Shown here one piece after another: positions 10,541 through 22,110 of a stretch of DNA of 64,000 bases. The translations under genes were made by a program, and so were the position numbers. A model generated the notes under the pieces. The model did no database searches, was not told the origin of the DNA, and worked only from the letters and a program-made list of their open reading frames with translations. The stretch comes from Adiantum capillus-veneris. Lineage: Eukaryota > Streptophyta > Polypodiopsida > Polypodiales > Pteridaceae. Each line of letters begins with the position of its first letter. Position 1 is the stretch's first letter. The stretch is from the NCBI GenBank assembly GCA_014529385.2, contig CM043964.1, positions 109,085,587-109,149,586 of the forward strand, in the 5' to 3' direction.

Positions 10541-11869
10541 GTGTCAGGCAAGGAACAACCTCACGCTCTCAAGGCTATCGAGCCGACTGGCATCCTTGGG
10601 AAACCGAGCGTCGATGATAGCGGCCAAAGCTCCCTTACTAATCTGAGTAAGGAGGAACTGAAACAAAGAAAGACGCAGGTGGAAAAAGACCTAGCGGCAA
10701 TCCTGTGTGCACTGTCATTGAACAAAAGGTCGCGTGAAGATTCGGCGTCGCAGGAGGATGCTGCTGAAGTGGCCAAAGGGGACAGAGCTTTCCAAGCACA
10801 GAAGAAGGCGCTCTCGCAGCGTGTCGAGGTGGAAGATGCCGTTACGGTGGTTGTTCCCCTTGCCATAGTGAAAAAACAACCGGCGGAGGTAGCAAATTCC
10901 ACTATGGTTTTCGGGTTTATGGGGAGAGTTCCCAATAGAATTGAGCTCTGTAATTGGCTTAGCAGTCCACTGGTGTTGAATCAACACGGCTCGGTAATAT
11001 TCACCCAATATATAGCAAAAGGATTCGTGTCAGTTCAGTTCAACGACAGTGCAATGGTTGATAAGGTTTTGGCGAAAAGCCCGCTGTTCTTCAATCGTGC
11101 GCCGGTGTGCGTGCTCCCTTGGGACCCTTTGTTTGAATCTAACGAGGCATTCAAGGATCTCTGCCCAGTATGGGTGGAGTTTGGCAACCTCCCAGTATGG
11201 CTTAGGAAGAACTTGAAGGACCTCGCAGCCTCGCTTGGCGATCCATTGTTTGTCCCATCTGTCAGAGCCTCGAGGGTAGCAACAAACAAGGTCTGTATCT
11301 GGTGGGATCTGAGGAAGCCAGAACCAAAGAACTTGGTGGTGAATGTTGGGGCAGGGCTAAAGATCATTCCTTTGAACTTTAACACCTTCTTTGGGGCCTG
11401 CTTCAAATGCAACAAATTGGGACATTATGCGAGGGTGTGTCCCGCTGAGGTGCTAAAGCCTACAGAGGAGAGAAGCGAATCAGAGGCTACCCCACAGGGT
11501 GGCACGAATAAAGTAGATCCAACAAACAAGCCTACTGAAGATATTGGCAAGGCAGAGAGAGGGGAAAATAAAGTCAACTCGAATAAAGATGTGGAGAAAC
11601 AAGATCATGGCAACCGGGGTAAGGGCAAGACCATCCAAAGCTACCGCTTTTCATCGACCGCGCAACAAAGAATGGCCACCCCAGTAATGCAGAATATTGT
11701 GATGGCTCCAACTATTAGGTCAAAAGATGAGGGCACCAAGTATCCCATATTTGATGTAAACGGTTCAAAGCAAAGGCTAGGGCCTTGGAAAAAATCATTG
11801 GTCTCCCGTCGGATTTCCCAATGCCTCCTGTCCTATATGAAAATATATTCGAGGTTTTGGGGAAGATGA
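10541..11869 (+). pseudogene. L1 ORF1, nucleic-acid-binding protein (C-terminus frameshifted)
   Basis: A 442-codon frame shows the plant L1 ORF1 pattern. The N-terminal part is charged with a coiled-coil-like heptad stretch (LSKEELKQRKTQVEKDLAA, about residues 34-52). A DUF4283-like RNA-binding domain lies at about 120-280 (VFGFMGRVPNRIELCNWL ... PVWVEFGNLPVWL). A CCHC knuckle CFKCNKLGHYARVC is at about 287-300, followed by a charged tail. It should coat the LINE RNA. The last 33 residues are out of frame: from about 11770 another frame reads ALEKIIGLPSDFPMPP and then runs to the ORF1-ORF2 junction with one stop at 11908. The chosen start is the first in-frame ATG; an earlier ATG at 10505 meets a stop after eight codons. 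Confidence 0.8.
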
Positions 11870-12005
11870 ATCAAGAGGACCTTTTCACTTCCAAGCTGGA
11901 TACCACATAGGTTCCAGGAGAAAAAAAGCCAATGGAAGAGGACAACCTAAATGGAAACTCTGGTGAAGAGTTCCTAGAGGTAGAAGAATTTGTCCCCCTT
12001 TCCCA

Positions 12006-12720
12006 ATGATGGATACTCTATCTATTCAATCTTGGAATGTGAAGGGACTAAAAACCCGGAAGAAGGGCACTCTCTTCTGGGGGGAAATGAAGAAAGAGAA
12101 GGCAGTCAATTGCTGGGCCATCCAGGAACACCATTTGGATGCTCGGTGCAAGAGAAAATAGGCTATAGGAAAAAAACTTATCTTTTATGGGGAAGGAAGC
12201 GACGATTTCAATGGTGTCTTGTTCATTGCTGACAGAGAGTTGGAGCCAAAGGTGGTTCTTAACCACCCCTCCGGAAGAGTCCTTGGTGTTAGAATCAAAT
12301 GGGACAATCAACCTATCACCATAGTAAATGTCTACGGCCCCTGCAACGCAAAGGATAGAGCTAAACTATGGATGCAGCTCAGGGATACTCCGATCGAAGG
12401 GGAGTGGCTGATGGTTGGAGATTTCAATATGGTCGAGAAAAGCAAGAATAGAACAGGCTCCGCCAGTCTACTGGCTGGCTCAAAAAAGTATAAATGGATA
12501 GCTTATGTGAGAAGTGGGTTTTGATTGACTTGTGGGAAGTGGGCCCATGGAGCAACATGCCTGGATTCACCTCCACAAGCCTTCAGTATGCCCGCACTAC
12601 CTCCCGACTGGATAGATGCTAATGCTCTCATCAAGCTGACTGGATATCATCGACGGTAGAGATAAAGGTAATTTCAACAAAAAGCCTCTCCGATCACATG
12701 CCATTACACTTATAACTCAA
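12006..12720 (+). pseudogene. L1 ORF2 endonuclease domain, broken
   Basis: An APE-type endonuclease is recognisable in pieces. SIQSWNVKGL is the N-terminal strand, IQEHHLD holds the metal-binding Glu, TIVNVYGPC follows, and EGEWLMVGDFNMVE is the GDFN box. The pieces lie in different frames (about 12006-12160, 12219-12524 and beyond), with stops between them. In a working L1 this domain nicks target DNA to prime reverse transcription. The expected C-terminal SDH block corresponds to the segment near 12690 (LSDHMPLHL), also out of frame. Confidence 0.8.
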
Positions 12721-12779
12721 GAAAGAAAAAGAGGGGGGGGCAATCCCCAAGAGGGGAGAAAAAGCTTCTTGTTAGGGAC

Positions 12780-14066
12780 ACACCTGTTCAAAGACCCTCT
12801 CTTTAGAAGCATCACCAAGAAAGCATTGGGAAAGCTCAAGAAAGATGTGGGAATGAATAAACCTAGTGCTTGGAATGGATTTGTTCAGTGTATACAAAAA
12901 GCTATTAAAACTCGCGTCCTCGGGTAAAGAAAGCCAATGAGGCACATATCAAACATCTCACAGAGGAGGTAGTGCAATTAGCCTCTAGGAAGGTCGCCGG
13001 ACTGGCTACCAAAGATGAGCACAAGCGATGGCTTGAAGCTAAATCTCACCAAGACAATGAACAACTGGAGGAAATCAAGAAGGCGAGATTGCTATCTAGG
13101 GAAACTTTCCTGCAACCAGAGCCTTCTAACCAAGCATTTTTCTTTAGGGCTCTGAAAGTGAGGAAAAGTCGAGACCGCGTGCAAGTGCTCGATGATAAGA
13201 AAGGTAATACAATTCAAAACCAAGATGAGATGGATGCACTTATGCTCAAGTATCTCGGCCAAATTATCGGCTAGCCAGAGACCCAATCTCAGGAAGTGGA
13301 GAAGCCCAGGCATCTTTACTTGGAAGTGTTGAAAAGAAGGTTCCCCAAGAGGAAGCCAACCGCATGGAAAAGGCCTTCTCTGAGGAAGAATGCTCAGTGG
13401 CACTAAAAGCTCTTGGCAATGAAAAGTCCCCCGGCTAGGATGGACTGGTGCGGCTGAATTCTTCAGGGAATTTTGGGATGATCTCAAGGGTCCAATCACA
13501 TGGATGGCCAATCTAGCAGTTTCCGAAGAGTCGTTGGATGTAAGTGTTAAGAGAGGGCTTATCAAGCCCATCCCCAAACAGATGTGCTGCTCTCAACTTA
13601 AACATTGGTGTCCCATTATGATGATGTCAGTAGCATACAAAATTATTGCCAAGGCGATAGCTCTCAGACTAGCCCCCCTCCTGAGTCGGATCATCTCTCC
13701 CCATAACACGGGTTCATTAAAGGGAGATCTATATATGTCAATATCTTAGCAGCAATGGTAGGAATAGAGTATGCATCCTTCTCCAAGCAAGAGTGCATCC
13801 TGTTCTAGCTGGACCTCGACAAAACCTTTGATAGGATAGAATGGTCATATATAGAAGAAGTCATGGGAGCTATGGGCTTTGGGCCTCGCCTGTGTAGCCT
13901 CATTCGCACACTAGGCGGTGGCAACCAATCAGAGCTCTTGTTTAATGACAGAATTGTGGGATCTTTTGAGGATAAAAGGTCTATTAAGCAAGGATGTCCC
14001 CTAGCCCCCTTGCTGTTCTCCATCGGGTCACATCCTCTCATTACAATGCTCGAAGCCAGTGCTGCG
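12780..14066 (+). pseudogene. L1 ORF2 reverse transcriptase, N-terminal half
   Basis: Fragments give the linker helix before RT (12972-13274, ending with the NKKGN-like DDKKGNTIQNQDEM), then the KSPG-DGL block at about 13427, then KPIPK and the MMSVAYKIIAKAIALRL block (13504-13749). LDLDKTFDRIEW with a catalytic Asp is near 13811, and SIKQGCPLAPLLFSI at about 13980. Stops at 13273, 13436, 13747 and 13806 and frameshifts interrupt it. The sequence ends abruptly at the copia LTR at 14067; the FADD box lies on the far side of that insertion. Confidence 0.85.
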
Positions 14067-14640
14067 TGTTAGGAAATATGACATAGCTAAATAGATATTT
14101 GAGTAGATTACTTAATGGAGAGAGATAGATTTCACACACAAGAGATTATAGAGTATAGAGAGAGAGAGAGAGAGTACACACGATATACGTGGTTCACCCA
14201 ATGTGGGCTACGTCCACGGGAAAGCAGCACTCAATGGCTTTAGTACTTCAAAACAAGAAGTAGTTTACAAAGGGATTATACCCTTAATGGAGCTCCCGCC
14301 TTGCTTCACTCTCACCACCTCACACTCACCTTGTTGCATCAACTTCACACTATGAAATGTGTGTAGAAATGGCCTCATTTTATAGGTCAAAAGGGTTGCC
14401 CTCTCTCATGAGAGGCAGCCATGTGTAGCCGTCCTTGTGTAGATAAGTCCAAATTGGACCCTTCAATCCGCCCATGTGTGGCCGCCCTTGAGAAGACAAG
14501 TCCACTTTTGAATTTTGCCACCGGCCACTGGCCATTGACTACCGGCCATCGGCCAACCGACCGATTGTTTTTCGACCACTTTTCGACAGCTATCCGGCCA
14601 TAATATTCTGGCGAAATGGCGAGGGAAAAAAAGTCTCGGG
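14067..14640 (-). repeat. 3' LTR (truncated) of Tork-like copia
   Basis: It matches 17656-18225 closely, including the repetitive ACCGGCCA-rich part. It then joins RNase H coding sequence without a polypurine tract, so the LTR start and the end of pol are deleted. Confidence 0.85.
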
Positions 14641-15994
14641 GGCTCCTTCGAGTGTCTTTGTCACCTGCCATATCTGCATCAACATACCCTTCTAGAAAAA
14701 TATAAGTTCCTCCAAAATACAAAGCATTTGTTGTTGTCCCTTTTAGATACCTAAATATCCACTTCACAGCTTGCCACCAATGCTCTTTACCTGGGTTGTC
14801 CATGAACCTACTCACAACTCCCACTGCATGTGCAATGTCTGGCCTTGTCCAGACCATAGCATACATTAGAGAACCTACCGCTGCAGCATATGGAACTTTA
14901 GACATATAGGCTACCTCCTCCATTTGCTCGACATTTAGATCATGAGCAGCCACAAGGCTTAAGACAAGCCTAATTGAGTTCATTTTTACAACAGGAGAAA
15001 ATATTTCATTGAAGTCAATACCTTTCTTTTGAGAAAAAACTTTTACCACAAGCATAGACTTGTACCTTTTCTTCCCACCTTCTTCTTCCTTCACCTTGTA
15101 CACCCATTTGTTTTGAAGTGCTCGCTTACCTTTAGGAAACTCAACCAACTCCCATGTTTGGTTGCGATGTAGTGAGTCCATCTCCAGTTGCATGCTCTTC
15201 GTCCATTCTTCTTTGGATTCATGTTGCATAGCTTCTTTGTATGATTCTGGCTCTCCAGAATCTGAGATCAAGAGATGGTTGAAGGAAGGCACAAACCTTT
15301 CTAGAGGTCTACTTGCTCTTGTAGATCTTCGGGGAATAGGTTGAGGCTCCTCATTTGGTTGACGTTGTTGCACATTGTCAGCGTTTGCAGTCCTTGAGTC
15401 TTCACTGTCCTCAAGCTCCATGTACTCATCACCTGTTTCTTTTGTTTGTTTTCTTTCCAAGTAATCTTTGTACATATTTTGTTCCTTAAAAATTACATCC
15501 CTACTCCTTAAGATTTTACCATCTTCAGGATTCCATAGGCGATACCCAAAGTCACCTTCTCCATAGCCAATGAAGAAACACTTTTTGGACTTTGCATCTA
15601 GCTTTGATCTTAGGCTTCTATGTATGTGCATGAAAGCCTCACACCCAAAGACTTTGAGAAATGCATAATTCACCGGTTTACTTGTCCATGCCTCTTCTGG
15701 AACTCCCCCATCCAATGCCGTTGAGGGTGACCGATTGATTAAGTACACAGACGTACTTACAGCTTCCGCCCAAAGCTCAAGCGGTAGGCCTGCATGTAGC
15801 CGCATGCTTCGTGCTCGCTCCATGATTGTCCTGTTCATCCGTTCCGAAATACCATTTTGTTGAGGTGTCCTTGGGGTTGTCCTTTGCCTCCGAATGCCAT
15901 TGCTAGCACAAAAGCTTTCAAAAGCTTGGCTGCAATATTCACCTCCATTGTCGGATCTGAGGCATTTAACCTGGGTACCTGTTTCATTCTCCAC
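14641..15994 (-). pseudogene. copia integrase C-terminus, RT and RNase H with internal deletions
   Basis: One long frame starts in the integrase core (KCLRSDNGGEY with the second Asp; TPQQNGISERMNR with the catalytic Glu). It continues through FGCEAFMHI and the GYGEGDFGYRLW block to the RT (TWELVEFPKGKRAL, NKWVYKVKEE, KGIDFNEIFSPVVK). After HDLNVEQM it jumps to EEVAYMSKVPYAAAVGSLMY, so the part of RT with the YVDD box is missing. The frame then reaches DADMAGDKDTRRS of RNase H and runs into LTR sequence. The open frame is long but cannot give a working polymerase. Confidence 0.88.
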
Positions 15995-16003
15995 AAAGGC
16001 TTT

Positions 16004-17059
16004 TCACCTTTGAAATATGGAAAATATATTGGATTTATTATTCATGACATAAACCCATGTTTTTCTAGTCGCATCGTCTATGAATGTTACATAGTACAAT
16101 GAGCCACCAAGTGATGGTGTACTTGCGGGACCCCAAACATCAGAATGAACCAACTCAAGTTTTTTATTTTTTCTTTCATTTCTTGATTTTTGAAATTTTA
16201 CCCTCTTTTGTTTACCATAAACACAATCTTCATAGAACTCTAAGTCCACTTCTTTCAAACCTGGTAGAAGCTTCTTTGTTTGAAGGATTTGCATTCCTTT
16301 GGCACTCATATGCCCAAGCCGATAGTGCCACACCGCACTATCAACTTCTGTAGTTGCTGCACAATCTGAAGGTTGTGTGCTAACAGTACACAAGTAAAGT
16401 GTACCGACCTTTTCTCCCTTGGCAACCACCAAAGATCCTTTTGAGATCTTCCACCGTTTGTTTCCGAATGCAATGTTGTGACCTTCATCGTCCAATTGTC
16501 CTATAGAGATCAAATTTTTGCGAAGAGAAGGAACATGCCTAACATCTTTAAGCTTCCATTCATTCTCGTTAGCAGTTTTGACAGAAACTGCACCTTTGCC
16601 GACAATCTCACAAGCTTCATCATCTCCCAAGTATACATACCCAAAATTACCTTTGGTGTAATCTTGGAAATGTTGCTTGTGTGGTGTCGCATGGAATGAA
16701 GCCCCAGAATCTACTATCCATGAATTAGATACATTATCTAATGATAGAATTAGAGAATCTTGCTCTACTTTATCTGCCACATTGGCCTCTGATGTTGGCT
16801 TGTTGTCTTGAGACTCAGTCTCCTTCTTCTTCTTGGACCAACAATCCTTCTTGACGTGGCCCTTCTTGTCGCAGTTCCAACATTCAAGAACTGACTTTGT
16901 GTGTGACTTGCTCCGCCTTGAGCGATCACGACCCTTTTGGTTTTTGAACCTCTCCTTAGGCCTTCCTCTTGTTTCCACTGACAATGCAGCACTTGATGAT
17001 TCTCCTGTGCTTCTCCTTTGTATTTCCTCGCTTTTGGAGAACACCCACAACATCATCAA
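16004..17059 (-). pseudogene. copia nucleocapsid, protease and integrase N-terminal part
   Basis: The domains are in order: a CCHC knuckle CWNCDKKGHVKKDC, the protease active site WIVDSGASFHATPH, HVPSLRKNLISIGQL, and a gag-pre-integrase HHCC-like segment (VWHYRLGHMSAKGM). The integrase core follows with LVHSDVWGPASTPSLGG, which holds the first catalytic Asp. The frame ends at 16004, and the next frame starts 10 bp on with the rest of the core, so one frameshift separates them. Confidence 0.88.
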
Positions 17060-17591
17060 ACTTAAGAGTATTTGTGCCAGAAATAGAATTACTTACAGCC
17101 ATCACAAGGCTGTCCCAACTATCTTGTAGAGATGATAGTATGAGGAGAGCTCGCACTTCGTCATCGAAATTGATTTTCACCGATCGAAGTTGACTTATGT
17201 TTGTGTTAAAGTCATTTAGGTGTTCTGCAACTGAACCATTCTCTTCCATCTTTAGATTGAACAAGCGCTTCATAAGAAATATCTTATTGGATGCCGATGG
17301 TTTCTCGTAAAAGTCGTCAAGTGACTTCATCATGTCCTCCGTGGTCTTCATCTCCAAAACATTGAAGGCCACCGTTGACGCCAAGCTTAACCGGATTGTT
17401 CCTAGTGCCTTTTGATCAAGGACAATCCATGCTTCATCTGTCATCGTTGCGGGCTTCTTTGCAAGACCTCCTAGTGGCAGATAGAGGTCCTTCTGGTAGA
17501 GATAGTCTTCAATCTGCATCTTCCAATGTTGGTAGTTTTTTCCGTTGAACTTCTCAACCTTGAGCTTCCCTTCCTCCGCCATAAATCCCAC
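16956..17591 (-). pseudogene. copia gag (UBN2-type), Tork-like element
   Basis: The translated frame has the Tnt1-type gag: KVEKFNGKNYQHWKMQIED near the start, WIVLDQKALGTIRLSL, then KIFLMKRLFNLKMEENGSV, LNDFNTNISQL and ILSSLQDSWDSLV. It overlaps the downstream pol frame by about 100 bp in a shifted frame, where a small indel near 17050 breaks the single gag-pol reading. The ATG at 17582 (MAEEGK) is the likely start; the upstream MGF is in the leader. Confidence 0.85.
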
Positions 17592-17641
17592 TCAATTCAA
17601 GGAATCCTTTCTTTGAGATAATTTAGCTATGAGCAAACCTT

Positions 17642-17653
17642 GCTCTGATACCA
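17642..17653 (-). other. primer-binding site of Tork-like copia
   Basis: TGGTATCAGAGC on the minus strand, 2 nt from the LTR edge; the usual initiator tRNA-Met complement. Confidence 0.9.
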
Positions 17654-17655
17654 GT

Positions 17656-18334
17656 TGTTAGGAAATATGACGTAGCTAAATAGATATTTAAGTAGATTAC
17701 TTAATGGAGAGAGATAGATTTCACACACAAGAGATTATAGAGTATAGAGAGAGAGAGAGTACACACGATATACGTGGTTCACCCAATGTGGGCTACGTCC
17801 ACGGGAAAGCAGCCACTCAATGGCTTTAGTACTTCAAAACAAGAAGTAGTTTACAAAGGGATTATACCCTTAATGGAGCTCCCGCCTTGCTTCACTCTCA
17901 CCACCTCACACTCACCTTGTTGCATCAACTTCACACTATGAAATGTGTGTAGAAATGGCCTCATTTTATAGGTCAAAAGGGTTGCCCTCTCTCATGAGAG
18001 GCAGCCATGTGTAGCCGCCCTTGTGTAGATAAGTCTCGGACCCTTCAATCCGCCCATGTGTGGCTGCCCTTGAGAAGACAAGTCCACTTTTGAATTTGGC
18101 CACCGGCCACCGGCCATTGACTACCGGCCATCGGCCAACCGACCGGTATTTTTCCGACCACTTTCCGGCCCTGCCGTCTGGCCATAATATTCCGGCGAGG
18201 GAAAAAAAGTCTTGGGGGCTTCCGCCCCCGAGGCCCCTAAAGTTGCCCCTGATTTTTGGCCATGAAAATTTTGGTTTCTGGTGAGTGCTTTTCCTTCACG
18301 CACGATGGCTTCTCCTCATAGTGGGGGCCTTACA
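17656..18334 (-). repeat. 5' LTR of Tork-like copia
   Basis: It ends CCTAACA at the inner edge. The outer edge is placed at TGTAAGGCCCCCACTATGAG on the minus strand because this gives a TG start and LINE coding resumes soon after. The outer edge is less certain than the inner one. Confidence 0.7.
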
Positions 18335-18337
18335 AAT

Positions 18338-19650
18338 GTGCGCTTTTACCACAGAAAATTACAAGGGTAAATCAGGCTCCATACTTAACACTGCGCGGAG
18401 AGAGATTCAAGGTCTGGCATTTCCGGGCAACGACCAGCTACTAGCCAAAATGTTCGCAGATGATTCGCTCCTATTTTTAAAGGCGTGCCCTCAAGTTGTC
18501 AGGAGAGCTCTAGAGATTGTGCAAACATTTGCCGTGGCCTCGGGATCCAAGTGCAATATAGAGAAGTCAAGACTAACCTCCCTGTCGGAGAATGACTCTT
18601 TTGACCCTGCAGTATGGACAGGAGAGATTATCTCAAAAGGGAGTATATTTAGACACCTAGGAGCCCCCGTAGGGGTAGACGTAACCCACAGGCAAAGATT
18701 TCAATGGGTCATGGAAAAAATAAGCGCTAAAATGAGAAGGTGGGAGTTTGTTCTCCTACCCTTCCAAAGCCAGATCAAAGTGATCAATGCTTTTATGATC
18801 CCGTATATTGCTTTCCTCAGCCCCGTGCTCAAGATGGCTAAGTGTAATTGGAAAGAATTCTTAAAACCAGTGAAAAGGTTTCTTTGGAAGAACAACATGA
18901 AAACCTCCCGACCGTGGCAGTGGGCTAGATGGGAGGTAGTTGCTCGCCCGGTTGACCAAGGAGGGCTCGGCATTCTTAACCCTGTCTGAGGCCCTTTGTG
19001 CCAAATTTATGGTCTCACTGGCTAAACATGACCAAGCTTGGGCTATCATGACCAAGGAAAGGATTGATGCAGCAAAACCGGGATCGAAAGGGGGAAAGTG
19101 GAAGGGGGTTGTGATGCACGACAAACTGCTCACCTCGAAGTGGTCTTATCTTAGATCTGGTGGACTCTCAGAGGAGCTAATGAGGAAGTGTAAAAGTGCG
19201 GCTGAGGTTTTGGAATGGGGGGAAGCAACCAGATACTTTAAGAACTCCATTTTGCATTGGTCCCCTTGGCTCTCTAAAATAGTGGGGCCGCCACAAAGCC
19301 CCTACTGGATAGATATGGCCAGGAAAGTGAATAATAAGGGGCTCGTTCGACTAGAGCAATTTTGGGATGGCAATAGGAAGTGCTGGAAAATCGCTGACTC
19401 TTTAACCATCCAATTTCAACTGATGGCCTTGAGATCTTACTAGTCTATAGGGTGATTAAAGAGTTCGATAAGGTGGTGATGCCAATTTGTGAATCCAACT
19501 TTGAATGGGACGCTTGGAGATGGCCCGGGAGTAGCCTCTTTTGCAAACCACACTCTAAAGGCATCTACCATGCATTAATGTACGAGGCTGATTGGTGTAG
19601 CCCCCTAAACAAATTATGGAAGAGGCACTAGATGGAAAAACGGTGGGAGG
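18338..19650 (+). pseudogene. L1 ORF2 reverse transcriptase C-terminal half and tail
   Basis: LINE coding resumes after the copia with the active-site box MFADDSLLF at about 18450, the plant L1 form of the YADD motif. GSKCNIEKS, a FRHLGAPVG block and the region FLWKNNMK...ARWEVVARPVDQGGLGI follow at 18285-18989. A +1 shift near 18970 leads into 18940-19443 (the KWKGVVMHDKLL and HWSPWLSKIVG segments), and weaker pieces run to about 19650 (WRWPGSSLFCKP, DWCSPLNK). Stops at 19443 and beyond show decay. Confidence 0.85.
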
Positions 19651-19968
19651 GAGTCATTGATGATCCACATGATAGGATGCAAAAAAGCCTCAGAGGACTG
19701 GTCTAGAACAATACATAACATATTGTAATGAGTAAAGCCAAGAAGTAGGAATGGTTTCTTTGCCAAGCAGATAACTTGTAATCCTTTGAGCCTCAAGGCT
19801 TGGTCTGAGCTCGAGGATTGGTGTATATTTTTGTTCTTAATACTATCCACTCATAATTGTGAGTTTTGCAAAAACAAAAAATATTACACAACCTTTGATT
19901 ACACCAAGGTTGCACATGATGCCAAAAAAGGCTATTGAGTGCACCATGCACTACACTATTCATAAGAT

Positions 19969-20193
19969 TTTTGGAATTAGGGTTCCGGGGAAACACACAT
20001 AGCTTGGAGAAGATAAAGAATCTCAAGGCACAAAACATAGAGTGTATTGCTTAGTGCACAAATGAAAGATAAGTTATCCCTAGAATGATGGGTGTATATA
20101 CAATGCGTGGGGGAAAAAACCTCCTAGTGAGAAAAAAATTCCCTAGCGGTCCTAAATGTGTTCACACACATCACTACAACATATATGGTAACA
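19969..20193 (-). repeat. 3' LTR of second inner-family copia
   Basis: It aligns along its whole length with 2604-2830. The inner end has mutated from TG to TT on the plus strand. Confidence 0.88.
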
Positions 20194-20259
20194 AATCCCC
20201 TTGGGAGTGATGCGGTGAACGCGAGCTAGCACAGTGTATTAAGAATTGCCAGGCCCTGA

Positions 20260-22110
20260 GGATGATCAATCCACAAAGGGAAGCAAGCCCAAAGCCTTGT
20301 GGAAAGCTTCAAACTTCTCACGAGGCAATGCCTTTGTGAACAGATCTACAAGGTTGTCCTATGTTGACAGATAAGCCAAGCTGATCTCTCTCATTGAGAG
20401 TCTCTCGCTGACGTACTGATAATGCACCTCAATGTGCTTTAATGCGCGAGCCTGAAAAGTTGGGTTCCTTGCAACTGCCAATGTGCTATGACTGTTAGTG
20501 TAGATGATGTTGGTAGTGTCCTATCCAACACCCAAATCAGCCATAAGGCATCTGAGCTATACACACTCAACTGTAGCTGTGAAGACTGCCCTGTACTTAG
20601 CCTCACAACTAGAAGTGGCCACAATACGTTGCTTCTTGCTCAACCATGATATGCATGAATTGCTGATCATGAAACAAAAACCACTTGTGTGTCATAACAA
20701 TCAGCCCAATCCGAGTCCCAAAAAGCATGTAAATCTGGCAAAAATGATCCCCCTTGGGATAAAATTACCCAAGATGTAAAGTGCCACTCAAGTGAAAGAT
20801 CCTCTTAACAGCTAGCCAATGCTTAGCCCTGGGCTATGCATAATTCTGTTGATCTATGAGAGTGCAAACTGAATATATGGACTCATATTGCATAATGTCT
20901 CTATGTAGCTTGTTTGACACAAGGCAATACCCCCATCACACTACTTAAACTATATGCCCAAGTAATGATGCAAATGCTCAAATATTTCATCTTGAAAGTG
21001 GCATTCAAATCAACAAATTCAGCAATGTGTGTCTCATTCGGACTAGTAATCAGAAAATCATTTACATATAGAACAATAATGAGAAATACATCACCCTCAC
21101 GCTTGACATACAAAGCGCTTTCAGCTAGAATGTTATGAACACCTCATTTAACCAAATGAGTGTCAGGTTTCTCATACCAAGTATGAGGAGATTGCTTGAA
21201 CCCTTACAAAGCTTTCTTACATTTTCACACTTTGTCTTCTTGTTCTTTCTTGACAACACCGTGAGATTGCATTACATATACTTCCTCAAATATATCACCA
21301 TTCAAGAAAGCAATAACAATGTTTGATTGATGTACATTCTATCCAAAATGAGTTACTAATGCACATAGAAAATGAATAGTAGTCATACGACAAGTGGGAG
21401 CAAAAATCTCTTCATAATCTATGCCTTTCTGCTGTGCAACACCTTTTGCAACAAGTCAAGCCTTGTAGTGATCAATCTCATGATCTGGCTTACATTTCAA
21501 CTTGTAAACCCACTTCGTACCAATGGCCTTTTTTCTAGGAGGAAAATCACATAAAGTCCATGTGTCATTTTCTATAAGTACATCATATTGTGATTGCATG
21601 GCAGCCATCCAATTCTGATTGCATGGAACCCATCCAATTGTTTACATTTTGTGCTTTATAAAGAGAAATAGGTTCCTCCTTAACACATAATTTAAAACTA
21701 GAAACAACCAAAGCATAACAATCTGACGCATAAGATGCATGGCAAGAACCTAAATAGTATGTATAGACATAGGTGCATTCAATTTATTATCACGCAAAGT
21801 ATGCACGAGCCATTTTGGCATACCTCTAGCCTCCTCATTCTCAGCCCTTTCCACATCAAGTACATCATGTACATTTGCATCAATAATAGGCTGATCTGTA
21901 GCATTTTCAAAACCGCCCATTAGTTGTACATTTATCTCATTGGAATTTACATTCAAGATTCCACCATTAAAACGAGGTAACAAAGTGCCATAAATGTCCT
22001 GTGAACGTATATTACCATCTCTAGCACATGATAACAAAGGCTGAACTGAATCTTCCGCAAACAGAACATATCGTGAAACTAGGATACATTTTGTTTGCGG
22101 ATGATATAAC
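20260..22110 (-). pseudogene. copia RT and RNase H, heavily decayed (second copy)
   Basis: Frames with single matches to the first copy run through the region. RNase H pieces lie at 20260-20640. The RT catalytic segment at 20901-21113 reads VLYVNDFLIT, where the canonical YVDD has become YVND. Connection segments lie at 21380-21560. The order is the same as in 3338-4743, but there are many stops and about 90 bp of the ETP-to-RDP part near 20880 is missing. Confidence 0.8.

Larger units (their letters stand above)
14067..18334 (-). mobile_element. Ty1/copia element of Tnt1/Tork type inserted in the L1
   Basis: LTRs at 14067-about 14640 and 17656-18334 share their inner ends (TTCCTAACA on the minus strand) and an internal GA tract. 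A TGGTATCAGAGC primer-binding site (17642-17653) sits 2 nt from the 5' LTR. Gag, protease, integrase, RT and part of RNase H are in the usual order. Three deletions are visible: the RT catalytic region, the end of RNase H with the polypurine tract, and the outer end of the 3' LTR. Element length is therefore short for a Tork copy. A 5-bp duplication is not clear (CTGCG before 14067; GTGCG at 18338-18342). Confidence 0.88.
9832..19877 (+). mobile_element. full-length L1-type LINE split by a copia insertion
   Basis: The ends are set by a 16-bp direct repeat AAAATATTACACAACC at 9816-9831 and 19878-19893, the second directly after an A-rich tail (about 19870-19880). Inside are a leader of about 700 bp, ORF1 with a CCHC knuckle, and ORF2 with endonuclease, RT and a C-terminal region, in plant L1 order. 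Removing the copia at 14067-18334 leaves about 5.8 kb, the normal size for an L1. Both ORFs carry stops and frameshifts, so the copy is dead. A related 3' fragment lies on the minus strand near 44 kb. Confidence 0.9.
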
